Source: Silene latifolia (Eukaryota; Streptophyta; Magnoliopsida; Caryophyllales; Caryophyllaceae). Taken from it: DNA of 64,000 nucleotides. The notes under the pieces were generated by a model. That model saw only the letters and a list, made by a program, of their open reading frames with translations. It searched no databases and was not told the origin of the DNA. The stretch is taken from assembly GCF_048544455.1 (NCBI RefSeq), contig NC_133536.1:195365325-195429324 (forward strand). The letters are read 5' to 3'. Made by a program: the position numbers and the translations under genes. How positions within the stretch are numbered: the stretch's first letter is position 1; each line of letters opens with the position of its first letter. Positions 1-9,127 of this stretch are shown piece by piece.

Positions 1-32
1 TAATATTTGCTAAATCAAATAGTTAAAGATAG

Positions 33-248
33 GAATGTTTCTCGGCGGCTTTGTCTCCTTGTCATTTTTCAGATAATAAATGCCATAAGCTTATGAAAAA
101 TAGAGAAATAGGGAAGCCACTAACTTCCTTAGCGGCTTTAGTGGTTATTCATTTCTAGAATAGGCTGTCATCAGTGTTTGAAGGTGACGGTTTTTGAAAA
201 AAAAAATGAATAGTAAAGCCGCTAGGTTTCTTAGCGGCTTACTATTCA

Positions 249-279
<31 letters not shown>

Positions 280-438
280 TTAAGCCGCTAGTAAGAAACT
301 TAGCGGCTAAGCGGCTTACCATCAAAACTGAAAAAAAAAATAAAAACTGAGACGTGGACACCATTGCACAAAATAGTTTCAAACCAACCCCAATCCCCTA
401 ATTATTTTGCTAATAAACACCAATTTGCCAAAAAATTA
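33..438. mobile_element. MULE-like non-autonomous insertion
   Basis: The segment is flanked by a perfect 9-bp direct repeat, TAAAGATAG, at 24-32 and 439-447. The paralogous block at 52606-52614 carries one TAAAGATAG with continuous flanking homology, so the insertion ends are fixed by an empty site. A 9-bp duplication is typical of Mutator-like elements. Clear terminal inverted repeats are not seen. Inside are several hairpin units of the form AAGCCGCTA, about 7 nt, TAGCGGCTT (for example 217-240) and long A runs. A related sequence lies at 35865-36310. No coding capacity is seen. Confidence 0.6.
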
Positions 439-647
439 TAAAGATAGAGGCTCTTTTTGGCAAACACCAGAAACAGATTTATGATAGCGGATAACGTTAG
501 CAGAATACGGTTAACAGATTTCAGTAGCATGTTTGACTATAAAAAAAAATCAATAGAATTATAAAAAATGTTTGGTAATTAGCAGATTTTAAAATAATTA
601 GAATGGTTTCATAAATAAAATGAATTAGTATTGGTGCCGGCTTCGCC

Positions 648-747
648 ATGATGTTCCAATATACAAAGGATGCATCATTGTACAAAGCAACTACATAACC
701 ATCCTAATACCTATATCTTGCTTCAAACTGTTTTTGTCATTACTAAA
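648..747 (-). pseudogene. F-box/DUF295 gene fragment
   Basis: This stretch matches the inside of FBX1 around 1448-1560, the part coding for the propeller strand around ALYNDASLVYWNIED. It includes the ATGCATCATTGTA run and the following ACATAACCATC. It has no start or propeller ends of its own. The same fragment is present at 52857-52978, where it keeps 22 bp that this copy lacks. It is a relic of another array member caught in the duplicated block. The small plus-strand ORF through this region is fortuitous. Confidence 0.7.
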
Positions 748-945
748 TTTGAGCAGGTTAGTAAACCGTTAGGCAAACAATTTGCAGGCAGTAATATCTT
801 GGGGTACAACAAGTATCGCAAAACATTACGACTACACCAGAAGCTTAAAATAAAGAAACAAATAACAACAATTAATGCCTTCCAGAACGACCTGGTCGTC
901 TACATTGCTACTACGAAAAAGTTCAAATTTGTGAATAAAAATAAT

Positions 946-2124
946 TTAAAGTTGAGGAATCAACCAGGTTGATCGACAATATACAGCGCGGATATCATCA
1001 CCTTCATAAAATTGCCGTATTTCATCACATTTGGGGTCATAAACACCCATATCATGTCCACCAAGCCCTCTCACAAATTTAGAGAGCACATATTCATCAT
1101 CGGTGAAATATATAGAGTTAGGTTCCAAAAATTTGGCCGAAACGGACATAGTTGTATTACCACCTACAAACAATGTAGCATAATCTTCAATTTCTTCCCA
1201 TCTTCTGTTTTTAAGATCAAGTCTATAGACCGAAAAACTAAATGTTTCATAAACAATGTCATAATTGTAATCAGTCTCATCATCTGAATTCGTCACTTCT
1301 CCCTTGAATCGTAATACCATAAGGAGATCACACCCTGATTGTACCAAATATAGTGTTCCCAACCCACTTTTGAACTCCTCGAACATTTCAAATTTACTTA
1401 AAGAATAATCCATTGGCTTTACAAACTCATGACCTTGGAAGTCCTCGATATTCCAATATACAAGCGATGCATCATTGTATAAAGCAAATACATAACCATC
1501 CATCGCCACGACATCAAACATCCAACTACCTAAATCTTGGTTGACAAATACTGATGTCCATGATTTATCCCCTTGTTTAGCAAAAACTAGGTGGTCGAAA
1601 TGACCATAAATTACCACAATAACAAACTCATTCTCAGACACTTTGAGCACAATGAGCCTCTTCAAAAACGCCCTCAAAATCCAATTAATATAATTTTCTT
1701 CACTCTCATGATGGTTTTTATCATAAGGGCGTCCATCTAGGATGGCTTCCGCAGATGGGAAATGAATTTCAGCCTTAGTGATTGGATTGAGCAAGCGTAC
1801 ATTGAGTTTACGGTCAACCATTGCAAGCCAACCATAGTCTGAACCCCAACACCTTGCTCCAAGAGTCTCGGGGAGATTCAATTTGTAACATTTATTATTA
1901 CTAGGATTAAAGATCTTCCTAACACAATCTGGATTATTGCTAGTGTTTTCAGCTAGTAAAAGCCATGGCATTCGTATGGGCTTCCACTGGTCCTTTATTA
2001 AGGATGAAGCACGATTCCAAGAGCGACATACCACTGAAAAATAAATAAAATCTTCCAAAGTTTCCAACTTGATTGCAATGTAACCAAGAGGATCAAGAGG
2101 CATTGTCGACCAATCAGCAGCCAT
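946..2124 (-). CDS. F-box/DUF295 protein FBX1
   Basis: The protein has 392 residues, starting at the ATG at 2122-2124 (MAADWSTMPLD). The open frame continues upstream to 2232, but that hydrophobic extension is probably translated 5'-UTR intron. Residues 4-45 form the F-box (WST.PLD..., ending VCRSWNRASS), which would bind an ASK/SKP1 subunit of an SCF ubiquitin ligase. The rest is the DUF295/KIB-type beta-propeller, with WLLLAENT, LGARCWGSDYGWLAM, the FDVVAMDGYVFALY strand, and the C-terminal YFTDDE and GGHDMGVYD motifs. The length fits an intact family member. FBX7 is about 97% identical. Helix 1 of the F-box is unusual: it reads MPLDPLGYIAIKL where FBX7 has LPLDLLIDIAMKL, which may weaken SKP1 binding. 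Substrate unknown. Confidence 0.88.
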   Translation of the reverse strand: MAADWSTMPLDPLGYIAIKLETLEDFIYFSVVCRSWNRASSLIKDQWKPIRMPWLLLAENTSNNPDCVRKIFNPSNNKCYKLNLPETLGARCWGSDYGWLAMVDRKLNVRLLNPITKAEIHFPSAEAILDGRPYDKNHHESEENYINWILRAFLKRLIVLKVSENEFVIVVIYGHFDHLVFAKQGDKSWTSVFVNQDLGSWMFDVVAMDGYVFALYNDASLVYWNIEDFQGHEFVKPMDYSLSKFEMFEEFKSGLGTLYLVQSGCDLLMVLRFKGEVTNSDDETDYNYDIVYETFSFSVYRLDLKNRRWEEIEDYATLFVGGNTTMSVSAKFLEPNSIYFTDDEYVLSKFVRGLGGHDMGVYDPKCDEIRQFYEGDDIRAVYCRSTWLIPQL

Positions 2125-2127
2125 GAT

Positions 2128-2345
2128 CTTGCAAGAAACCAATTGACCAATCTGAAAAATGATGACAGTCATATCAATAGCAATGACAATAACAATAGTA
2201 ATGATAAACATACAGCTTAATTTAACAAACATAACTTAGCCAAGGTTTGAACCTGAGTATCGTGATATATGAATTAAGTTGATCAATTCAAAAACAGCAA
2301 ATACAGCAAGAATAATGCCAACAATAGCAGCCTAAAGGGAAATAC
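2128..2345 (-). other. Predicted 5'-UTR intron of FBX1
   Basis: Read on the minus strand, a donor CAG|GTATTT at 2340-2348 and an acceptor TTGCAAG just 3 nt upstream of the ATG bracket about 218 bp. The same donor context (GTCTTCAG|GTATTTCCC) is kept upstream of FBX6 (52362-52363) and FBX7 (59947-59948). This supports a shared gene structure with a short non-coding first exon from 2346 to about 2430. Inferred from sequence only. Confidence 0.55.
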
Positions 2346-2535
2346 CTGAAGACGTTATTCAAGAAGCTTTGCTGTGTGAGGTATGGCAATCGAGTAGAGA
2401 TGTTGATTGTTGTATGTTTAATCACGTTTTTTTTTTGTGTATCATATTTGCTATTAGTAATATACTAATATACAGCTGTATTAAAAAATATCTATGTATA
2501 GGGGTCTAAGCTTTTAGGTTAGAAATCTAGTCAAA

Positions 2536-5500
2536 TCAATCAATACATATATATAAAGCAGAAACTTTTCGAGCGATATTAGAGAGTCCAACTTTTTAAG
2601 CAATCCTAACAATAGTAGATTTCGAAACAAATTTACTAAAATTATCCCAATACAAGTAGATTTCTTAATATTTAAAACAAAATTTTCCTAATATAAGTAG
2701 ATCAAATATATTTTAGTAAAATTATCCTAATATAAGTAGTTACAATTATCAAACAGATAACAGACAATTATAATAGGCCAAGTTATCATTTTTATTTTTC
2801 TCACACTTATGGTCTCATACATTTGTAGTTTATAATCCCGCATCAAAATTCAAGAAGCTGATGGATAAATAATGAATTTATTTGATAAAAGTGTTTATGG
2901 TAAGATGATGTAGTTCGTAGTTACACGAAGTATAAACTACGGTTACTTCATCAAAATATAATCACAAAATAATTATTGGAGTGTGTATATAAATCATACA
3001 TGCCTCGATACACATGCATTCAAGTGATCAATACATATAAAATAATTCACTGATCTATATACGTTACTCCCTCCCTTCCAGTCAATAGTTTATAATTACT
3101 TTATACACGATTATTAAGGTAATGAGAGAGGAATGAGTTTATAATTATTAAAAAAACAAAAGAAACACAAAATGAGGAGGAAATAAAATGGTCCCCACCA
3201 ACATGAGTTTGTTTATTTACTAGAAAAAAAAAGTGTAAACTATTTGACTTATTCACCTTAAATAGGAAAGTGTAAACTATTGATCGGGTTAGAGGGAGTA
3301 CTATTTTGTTTCATTAATTTATACTAAATAAGAATGTGTAGATCATTAGATCGTAGAGGAACAAAACCGAGAATAACCGAAGTAAAATTTTGTGGTTTGA
3401 ACAACTTAAAGCTTGCAGCAACTCATAGTATTAGTCATATATGATGAACTGATGATCAATTGTAATCTAACCATTACATAATATTGATTTATTCTTAGAT
3501 TCATATTGCAAGGATAAAATTTTACTTAATGCACAATTCTTCTTAACTTAAACACGGAGAACAAAAAAATTAATTACAATGCAGAAAAACGAAACAGTTT
3601 TTAACCATTTAGAGTTTGAGTGTTGGACTAATGGAAATTTGGAAAGATTAAAAGAATAATACTAAGTGGTACTCTAAATACACAATGTAACTAATTATAT
3701 GGTATATTAATAACATACAAAGTACTTATTCATATACTATATCTCAGATTTTATTAGTCATCGTAAAATTGAAAAGTTAACTGAAAGCTAAAAAAAATAG
3801 CTTAAAAGGTAACTGAAAAGTAGGAGTTGATAAGTTAACTGATTAAATAAAAAGTGTTTGGAAAACTAATCAAAAGGTAGTTAGTTTTTAGTAAAATGAC
3901 ATAAAAGGACTTAGTAAGTACTCCATATTTAATATTTTAAATTGAAGGATTAAAAATAAGAAGCAAGTAACTTATTACTCACAAGCTACTCTTATTTTGG
4001 TAAATAATTTATCTACCAAATACTTATAAGAAATAAGATAAATGAAATTTTGGTCAAATAAGTTTAAGCTTATTTCTTAGAAACAGAGCTTAAATATGAG
4101 ATTTCTCATAATCTCCCGACCTTACTCATGTCAAATTAATTTCTTATTTATGTCTGCCCATGTTTACTTGCTTTCTAGCCTATCGTTAGAAGTTGATCTC
4201 AAGTTCCTTTTAATTTTATAAACTTGATTGATAGAATAAATAACTATTGGTTCAGAATAAATATTAGCAATTAGACATTATAACACAAATTACAAATATA
4301 CTCTATAATAATAATGAGGAACAAAATAATAAGCAATTGGTTCAAAATAAATAAATGTTAGCTTTTTACATGAGAATAAAAATTGATAGCTCTACAATAA
4401 GAAGAAGCAAATTTGATAAAAAGGGAAAATCTATCGCAAGTGTCCAATTATGTCGCATTTGTCTTGGATGCAGCAAATATAAATAAAGTTTTAGATTCAA
4501 ACTGAATTTTAAATGATGACAACCATGAGTGTTAGACATGGGTAAAAATATTATGAGAATTATTTGAGAAAGTTATAGAATAAACGAGTAAAGATCTCCA
4601 CAAGTTGAGTCGGTTATAGTTTGGAAACTTTTTACCCGCGACATAAATTATGACAACTAGGGAGCATGTAATTTTAGTTTTCGTTATGCAAGACTTGGCA
4701 GAATACTTTAGTAGGGTTAGACTTAAGGAGCGAAATTCATTATCTTTTAGGAATTTCTCACACTAAATGTACTTCATCCTCTTCTCAATTATCTTTTGTA
4801 TTGCTTTTACACAGTTGTCAATGCGGTAGTTTGACCATGATTTTCGACATTTTAGTGGTCAAAATTATAAAAGTTTGGCCCCCTTAAGAAGAAAGGTGGA
4901 AGATGTTTAAGAAGGGAGGGGAGTATACATAATACATTTTTAAATATAACTCATAATGGTAAGCTCTATCACAGTACCAGGTGTGGCATGTCAGTTATGT
5001 TGTTGAGGAACATTAACTCTGTAAGAACATTAAATCCGTAAGAGGACTATGCCGGTTATGCCAGACCATGGTAACGTACACCGTTTTCAGCGATGCCCTA
5101 AAATACTAATTTGGTAACCCAACGATTTTGTTGATGCCATAAACTATTAAACGATATTGTCAAATATGATACTACTAGGTGCCCCTTGCATTTTATGTAA
5201 TAGAATCACATATATTTTTGACTTATTATTGTTTAGGCTACTAATTATATTAGAATTTAGTTTGGATTGATTTTGCGAGAAGTTTATAAAGGAATAAATA
5301 CTCTTAGTTATATGTAGATAGTCAAGGTAGAATTATATTGTTAGAGATCTAGCATTTTCTCTGAATACATTAAATTTATATAATTATGACACCTGTTGTT
5401 TTACTTAACATCATTATGTATTGCTTAGTAGTTGTTGGTGAAAATAATTTGTAAAACTCATAAGGTATGTCTTCGTTATTAAGGGTTCATTATGGTGTGC

Positions 5501-5795
5501 TGCAGCATGTGTTATGGACATAGTGTTTTATATTTAACTAAAACTGGATGTGCATGTGACAATGAAAAAGTTAAATACGTACTCTTGATGTTATACCTAT
5601 GAAGGACAAAACTTTTCTGCTAAAAGTACTAATAATTTATTGGTAATTAACTAGACAACTACGTACACCAACTACAAATTTTTTTTTCATTAATGATTCA
5701 ACATTGTTGAACTTTTTTTTTAATCAAACTTAAGAGTATATTTTTACAGATAATTCTAATGGGAGCCCCGTGCATCGCACGGGCTTTCCAACTAG
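2536..5795 (+). mobile_element. Non-autonomous Helitron, 3.26 kb
   Basis: The element starts TCAATCAATACATATATA and ends with a hairpin (CCCGTGC ATC GCACGGG, about 5767-5783) followed by TTTCCAACTAG and a host T. This is the classic Helitron 3' end, CTAG inserted between A and T. The paralogous site at about 60139 reads TAGTCAAATTTATTTTCC without interruption, and the two flanks here join to exactly that with no target duplication. No Rep/helicase ORF exists inside, so it is non-autonomous. A Stowaway-like MITE is nested at 3067-3298. The rest is AT-rich, with no gene I can recognise. Confidence 0.9.
3067..3298. mobile_element. Stowaway-like MITE
   Basis: The 232-bp element is flanked by TA at 3065-3066 and 3299-3300. 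Its ends are inverted repeats: CTCCCTCCCTTCCAGTCAAT at the left, and TGATCGGGTTAGAGGGAG at the right, which is the imperfect reverse complement. CTCCCTCC termini with a TA duplication are the hallmark of Stowaway (Tc1/mariner-type) MITEs. It lies inside the Helitron and so arrived in or with it. It is non-coding. Confidence 0.85.
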
Positions 5796-6044
5796 TTTAT
5801 TTTCCTTAAAACTCATATTTTGATTTCCTTTTGTCTTTAGGAAACATGATTTCATCTTTATGAACACGATTTGGAAATATTCATATGAAAAATTCTTAGG
5901 TACACCGGGTGTATAAGATTATCGTACACCCTAACCAATGATAAACCTTTAATTATATTTCACATAGATTTTGCTTCACTATTAATATGCATAATTAAAA
6001 TTTATGAACACGATTTGGAAGTTGCACAAATTACACGAAGTATT

Positions 6045-6240
6045 AAAGTTGGCTGGTGTGAGTGCTAAGGGTTCTCATTTCTTAAACAAGTGGCCAGGGG
6101 TTCGATTCCTGACTCTTGTGAATGAACAAGCCAAGCTTGGGAGGGGTCAACGCATTAAATTGCCTTCAGTACCCCGAAGAATATTGCCCCAGCTGTCGGT
6201 AGGATACTCCTGGTCAACACACAAAAAAAAAAAAAAAAAA
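6045..6240 (+). mobile_element. tRNA-derived SINE (copy 1)
   Basis: An 18-bp target duplication, CAAATTACACGAAGTATT, lies at 6027-6044 and 6241-6258. The body begins with an A-box-like GGCTGGTGTGAGTGCTAAGG, followed by a B-box GGTTCGATTCC near 6098-6108. It then has a tRNA-unrelated part and ends in a run of 18 or so A. This is the layout of a plant tRNA-type SINE transcribed by RNA polymerase III. The same insertion with the same target sequence is present at 60393-60567, so it predates the block duplication. The 100-codon ORF crossing it is not a gene. Confidence 0.88.
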
Positions 6241-6258
6241 CAAATTACACGAAGTATT

Positions 6259-6871
6259 TGTGCGTTGTGGGGGGTGTTTGATGTGTCAAGTGACAAGGTC
6301 CCATGAAAGTGGGATTAGAAGTCCGCTATATAGGCTATAGCTCGATGCCCTCGTGAGTAATAAGGTCCATGTTAAATGCAAAGACCGACCAAATTTTTTG
6401 TATTTTTAACACAAAAATAATAATTTGATAATGTACATATTTAAATAATTGCGGTTCGTGAATTTTTTCATCATTAAGGTTGACGATATTAGACAATCCT
6501 ATTTTATGATGTAATCTATCCTATTTTCAAACATATTTTTTACAAGGAATTTTAATGACAACTGTCAATTTTTATGTATTTAAATACATAACTATATAAT
6601 TTTGTACGGGTTATTTGTTCCAAAACTAGTCAAATTCGAACCTGACATGTAAATCTGACCCGACCCTACCCAACCCGACTCTTTTTGAGGGTCTCAAAAA
6701 AAAGGACAGTTAATTTAAGGTTGAAACTTGACCCGAACTGGTCAACCCGCTGGGTTAAAGATAAATTAAGAAATTTATTATAATATTAATATTAATATTT
6801 ATAAATAGTTTTTGAAATAATAATTTAAAAAAATATAAAAAATTAGTTTTAATATTTTAAATTAACAAAAC
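6259..6871. other. Intergenic, AT-rich
   Basis: No gene is seen. 6259-6340 is homologous to 60589-60660 downstream of the second SINE copy. Around 6600-6770 there are degenerate repeats of the GACCCGACCC/GGTCAACCCG type, as seen also near 50600-50820. The last 100 bp are very AT-rich and form the target of the Gypsy insertion (target duplication AATTA at 6872-6876). Confidence 0.6.
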
Positions 6872-6876
6872 AATTA

Positions 6877-7329
6877 TGTTCCGGGTGTAATTCCGAAGCA
6901 GTTATTTGTTACCACTCGTGGCTTGTAGAATGACTTCTTTGATTGAATCCTCCTTTCGGCCTCTCCTGAAACAATGAACAAACTGAGGGCTCGGCTTTGG
7001 CCGAGCGTACTCACTCCGACGCTCAAGTCAGCGAACTTAAAGAGATAAGTTGCGTGTTACTTGGCAAAGTATATATTGTAGAGAGATAAGGAAGATATTA
7101 CCAGATTATGAGGTATTTAGGTTATCTTTTGGATGCTTTCCTCAATGAGGGTTGAGGAGTATTTATAGACTTTCACCTTTTGTCACGTAGTGGCCAAGTG
7201 GCTAGCAGGTGGAAAGACCGTTCTACCCTCGGCCGATGGACCCATGGCAGGCCGGCCGAGGGGTCTTGGATATCTTTGACCTTACTCAATATGTTGACTC
7301 GGTCATCGGGTGCAGAATATGCCCCATCA
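6877..7329 (-). repeat. 3' LTR of the Tat-like Gypsy element
   Basis: It begins TGTTCCGGGTGTAATTCC and ends ATGCCCCATCA, matching 24356-24816 almost base for base. The larger copy has a short GGCCAAGT duplication. It contains GGCTCGGCTTTGGCCGAGC-type palindromes. In the element's sense it is the downstream LTR. Confidence 0.92.
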
Positions 7330-7775
7330 ATTTGCCCCCAGCGTAGTCTATGCCGTGGTATGGGCTCCGATGTGTGTTGAGCGTATATTCTGCGCAAGTA
7401 AAAATTTTCTGCCCCGGCTTCATCTACCTCGGCTTGGTTCTGCTTAGGCCGTGCCGTATCCCCCCTCCACATGGATGTGTAAAGGGCATCAAATGTGAAA
7501 AAGTAAGTGACGCTGGCCGAGACCGAGGTTGTGAGTGCCGTGTGCTTTTGATTGCCCCCAGCCGGTGCTGTCTAGCTCGGTTGATCAGCGGGCCGTTTGG
7601 CAAGTAGATACCAAGGAGCGTGTTGAAGACGATTGGTAACTGTTGTATTGATTGACATTCAACTGTTGTGTCGATTGACCTTCCGTGGCTGCATGTCTGA
7701 CACGTGGCTTTGCGCTGATTGGCTGACGTTTCATGGGCTGTGCCCTGAATTGGTCCTTCTTCGTGGGCTTTGCTC

Positions 7776-7783
7776 TATAAATA
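7776..7783 (+). promoter_or_regulatory. TATA box for the Tat extra ORF
   Basis: TATAAATA in the context TGCTCTATAAATAGAGCA lies about 185 bp upstream of the plus-strand extra ORF start at 7967. A leader with the CTTCAAAAA/TTTCTTCTCTC composition common in plant 5' UTRs follows. This suggests the opposite-strand ORF has its own promoter. Inferred from position and motif. Confidence 0.5.
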
Positions 7784-7966
7784 GAGCAGTATGCCCCATA
7801 ATTTTCCGCACAAATTTCATTCCTTCAAAAAAAAATTTCTTCTCTCAAAATTTTCAAGGGTTTCTTTCTTTCTCTAACCTTCAGAGTCATTACTTCGGCG
7901 TAGCACTTTTTCTTCGAGGTAAACAACCAACTCTTTTCAACTCTTACTTGTTAAGTATTTGCTTTT

Positions 7967-8989
7967 ATGTCTTCTGCTGACGCTGGACCTAGTAACCCCG
8001 CGCCGGGGGGCTCCCCGTCGCGTCTTGATGAGGGGGAGGCGCTGGCTGCCGTCCCGATAAGATCCGGGGGCCCCAGGTCTCCGTCTCCTGAGGTTGACGA
8101 TCAATACATGGATGGTTTCACGGATGATGATGATGATGTTGATGATGACGGTGATGATTTCGAAAGGACTCATCCTAATGAGGGGAGGCCGCATGTCTTG
8201 GATCACGGCGAGGCCTGTACGACTGGTATTGATTGTGCCTGGACCAATAAATTCGCCAGTTGTTCCGGGGAAACTTTTTTCGAGGGCCATTTTTCCTTCG
8301 GTGAGGGGTACAAAATTGTTATTCCTGAGGAGGGTCAGGCGGTCTGTTGCCCTCCCAAGGGCCATATAGGCGTATACATCAGACACTTGGAGTATGGGCT
8401 CCGGTTTCCTCTGAATGAATACGTTATGGCCATCATCAAAGCTATGAACGTCGATGTGGCTCAACTGCATCCGTTGGCCATTAGGACGATAGTTGGCTTC
8501 TTGTGGCTCTGTCTCTTTAAGGGGGAGGCCCCAACAGTTAATTTATTCCGCCGGCTTCATCATCTTCGGCCGTCAACCCCCGGTAAAGTGGGGTGGTACA
8601 GCGTGCAGACGGAGCCGGGTTACGTCTCTGTATCCAAACTTACATCTTGTAAGGACTGGAAGGAGCGGTGGGTGTATGTCGAGGTGCCGGCGGATTATCC
8701 GCTGCCCCGGTCCTTTCAACACCTCGTCCATTTGCGGTGCGAGAGTAAGGGGGAGCATGACAAATGGGTCTCCCGGAAACACCTTAAAATGGACGCCGCC
8801 AAGGTCTATCTTAATGCGGATGAGAAACGGGCGATGAGGCTGTTTGAGGCTGAGAAGGATGGGACGCCGAAGGGATGGATGCCCCCGACGCAGATCATTC
8901 TTCAGGACGAGCTGCTCTGCCACGTCGGCCTCATACCGGCCCTGGAATGGGGTGAGTGGGGTCGGTGTGAGGCCCATCTCTGCTTTTAA
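7967..8989 (+). CDS. Tat extra (antisense) ORF, PF04195-like
   Basis: This 340-codon frame lies between the pol region and the 3' LTR, on the strand opposite to gag-pol. Residues about 130-200 (GHIGVYIRHLEYGLRFPLNEY, then LHPLAIRTIVGFLWLC and LFRRLHHL) resemble the 'putative gypsy type transposon' domain (PF04195) found in extra ORFs of plant Tat elements. The N-terminus is low-complexity, with an acidic aspartate run near residues 50-62. Function in the family is unknown. It is part of a fossil element, and a second frame of the same region follows at 9128 after a short intron-like spacer. Confidence 0.6.
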   Translation: MSSADAGPSNPAPGGSPSRLDEGEALAAVPIRSGGPRSPSPEVDDQYMDGFTDDDDDVDDDGDDFERTHPNEGRPHVLDHGEACTTGIDCAWTNKFASCSGETFFEGHFSFGEGYKIVIPEEGQAVCCPPKGHIGVYIRHLEYGLRFPLNEYVMAIIKAMNVDVAQLHPLAIRTIVGFLWLCLFKGEAPTVNLFRRLHHLRPSTPGKVGWYSVQTEPGYVSVSKLTSCKDWKERWVYVEVPADYPLPRSFQHLVHLRCESKGEHDKWVSRKHLKMDAAKVYLNADEKRAMRLFEAEKDGTPKGWMPPTQIILQDELLCHVGLIPALEWGEWGRCEAHLCF

Positions 8990-9127
8990 TAAATCTGTTT
9001 TTTGAACTCCGATTTATTTCTTCTACTTAACTCTTGCTTCGTTTCCTTTGCAGACCGTTTTGGCCCGGATTTGTCTGAGGATATCCTCGAGTGAATAGGG
9101 CTTGATAAGGACAAGAACATTGTCAAT

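Noticed and set aside
670-972. 100-codon plus-strand ORF
   Set aside because: It crosses an F-box fragment and the FBX1 3' flank on the opposite strand; no protein family is recognised.
2125-2232. N-terminal hydrophobic extension of FBX1 as a membrane anchor
   Set aside because: It lies in a predicted 5'-UTR intron with a donor shared by FBX6 and FBX7, and other family members start at the equivalent of MAADW.
6004-6306. 100-codon ORF ending in a lysine run
   Set aside because: It is a SINE plus its flanks; the lysines are the poly(A) tail.
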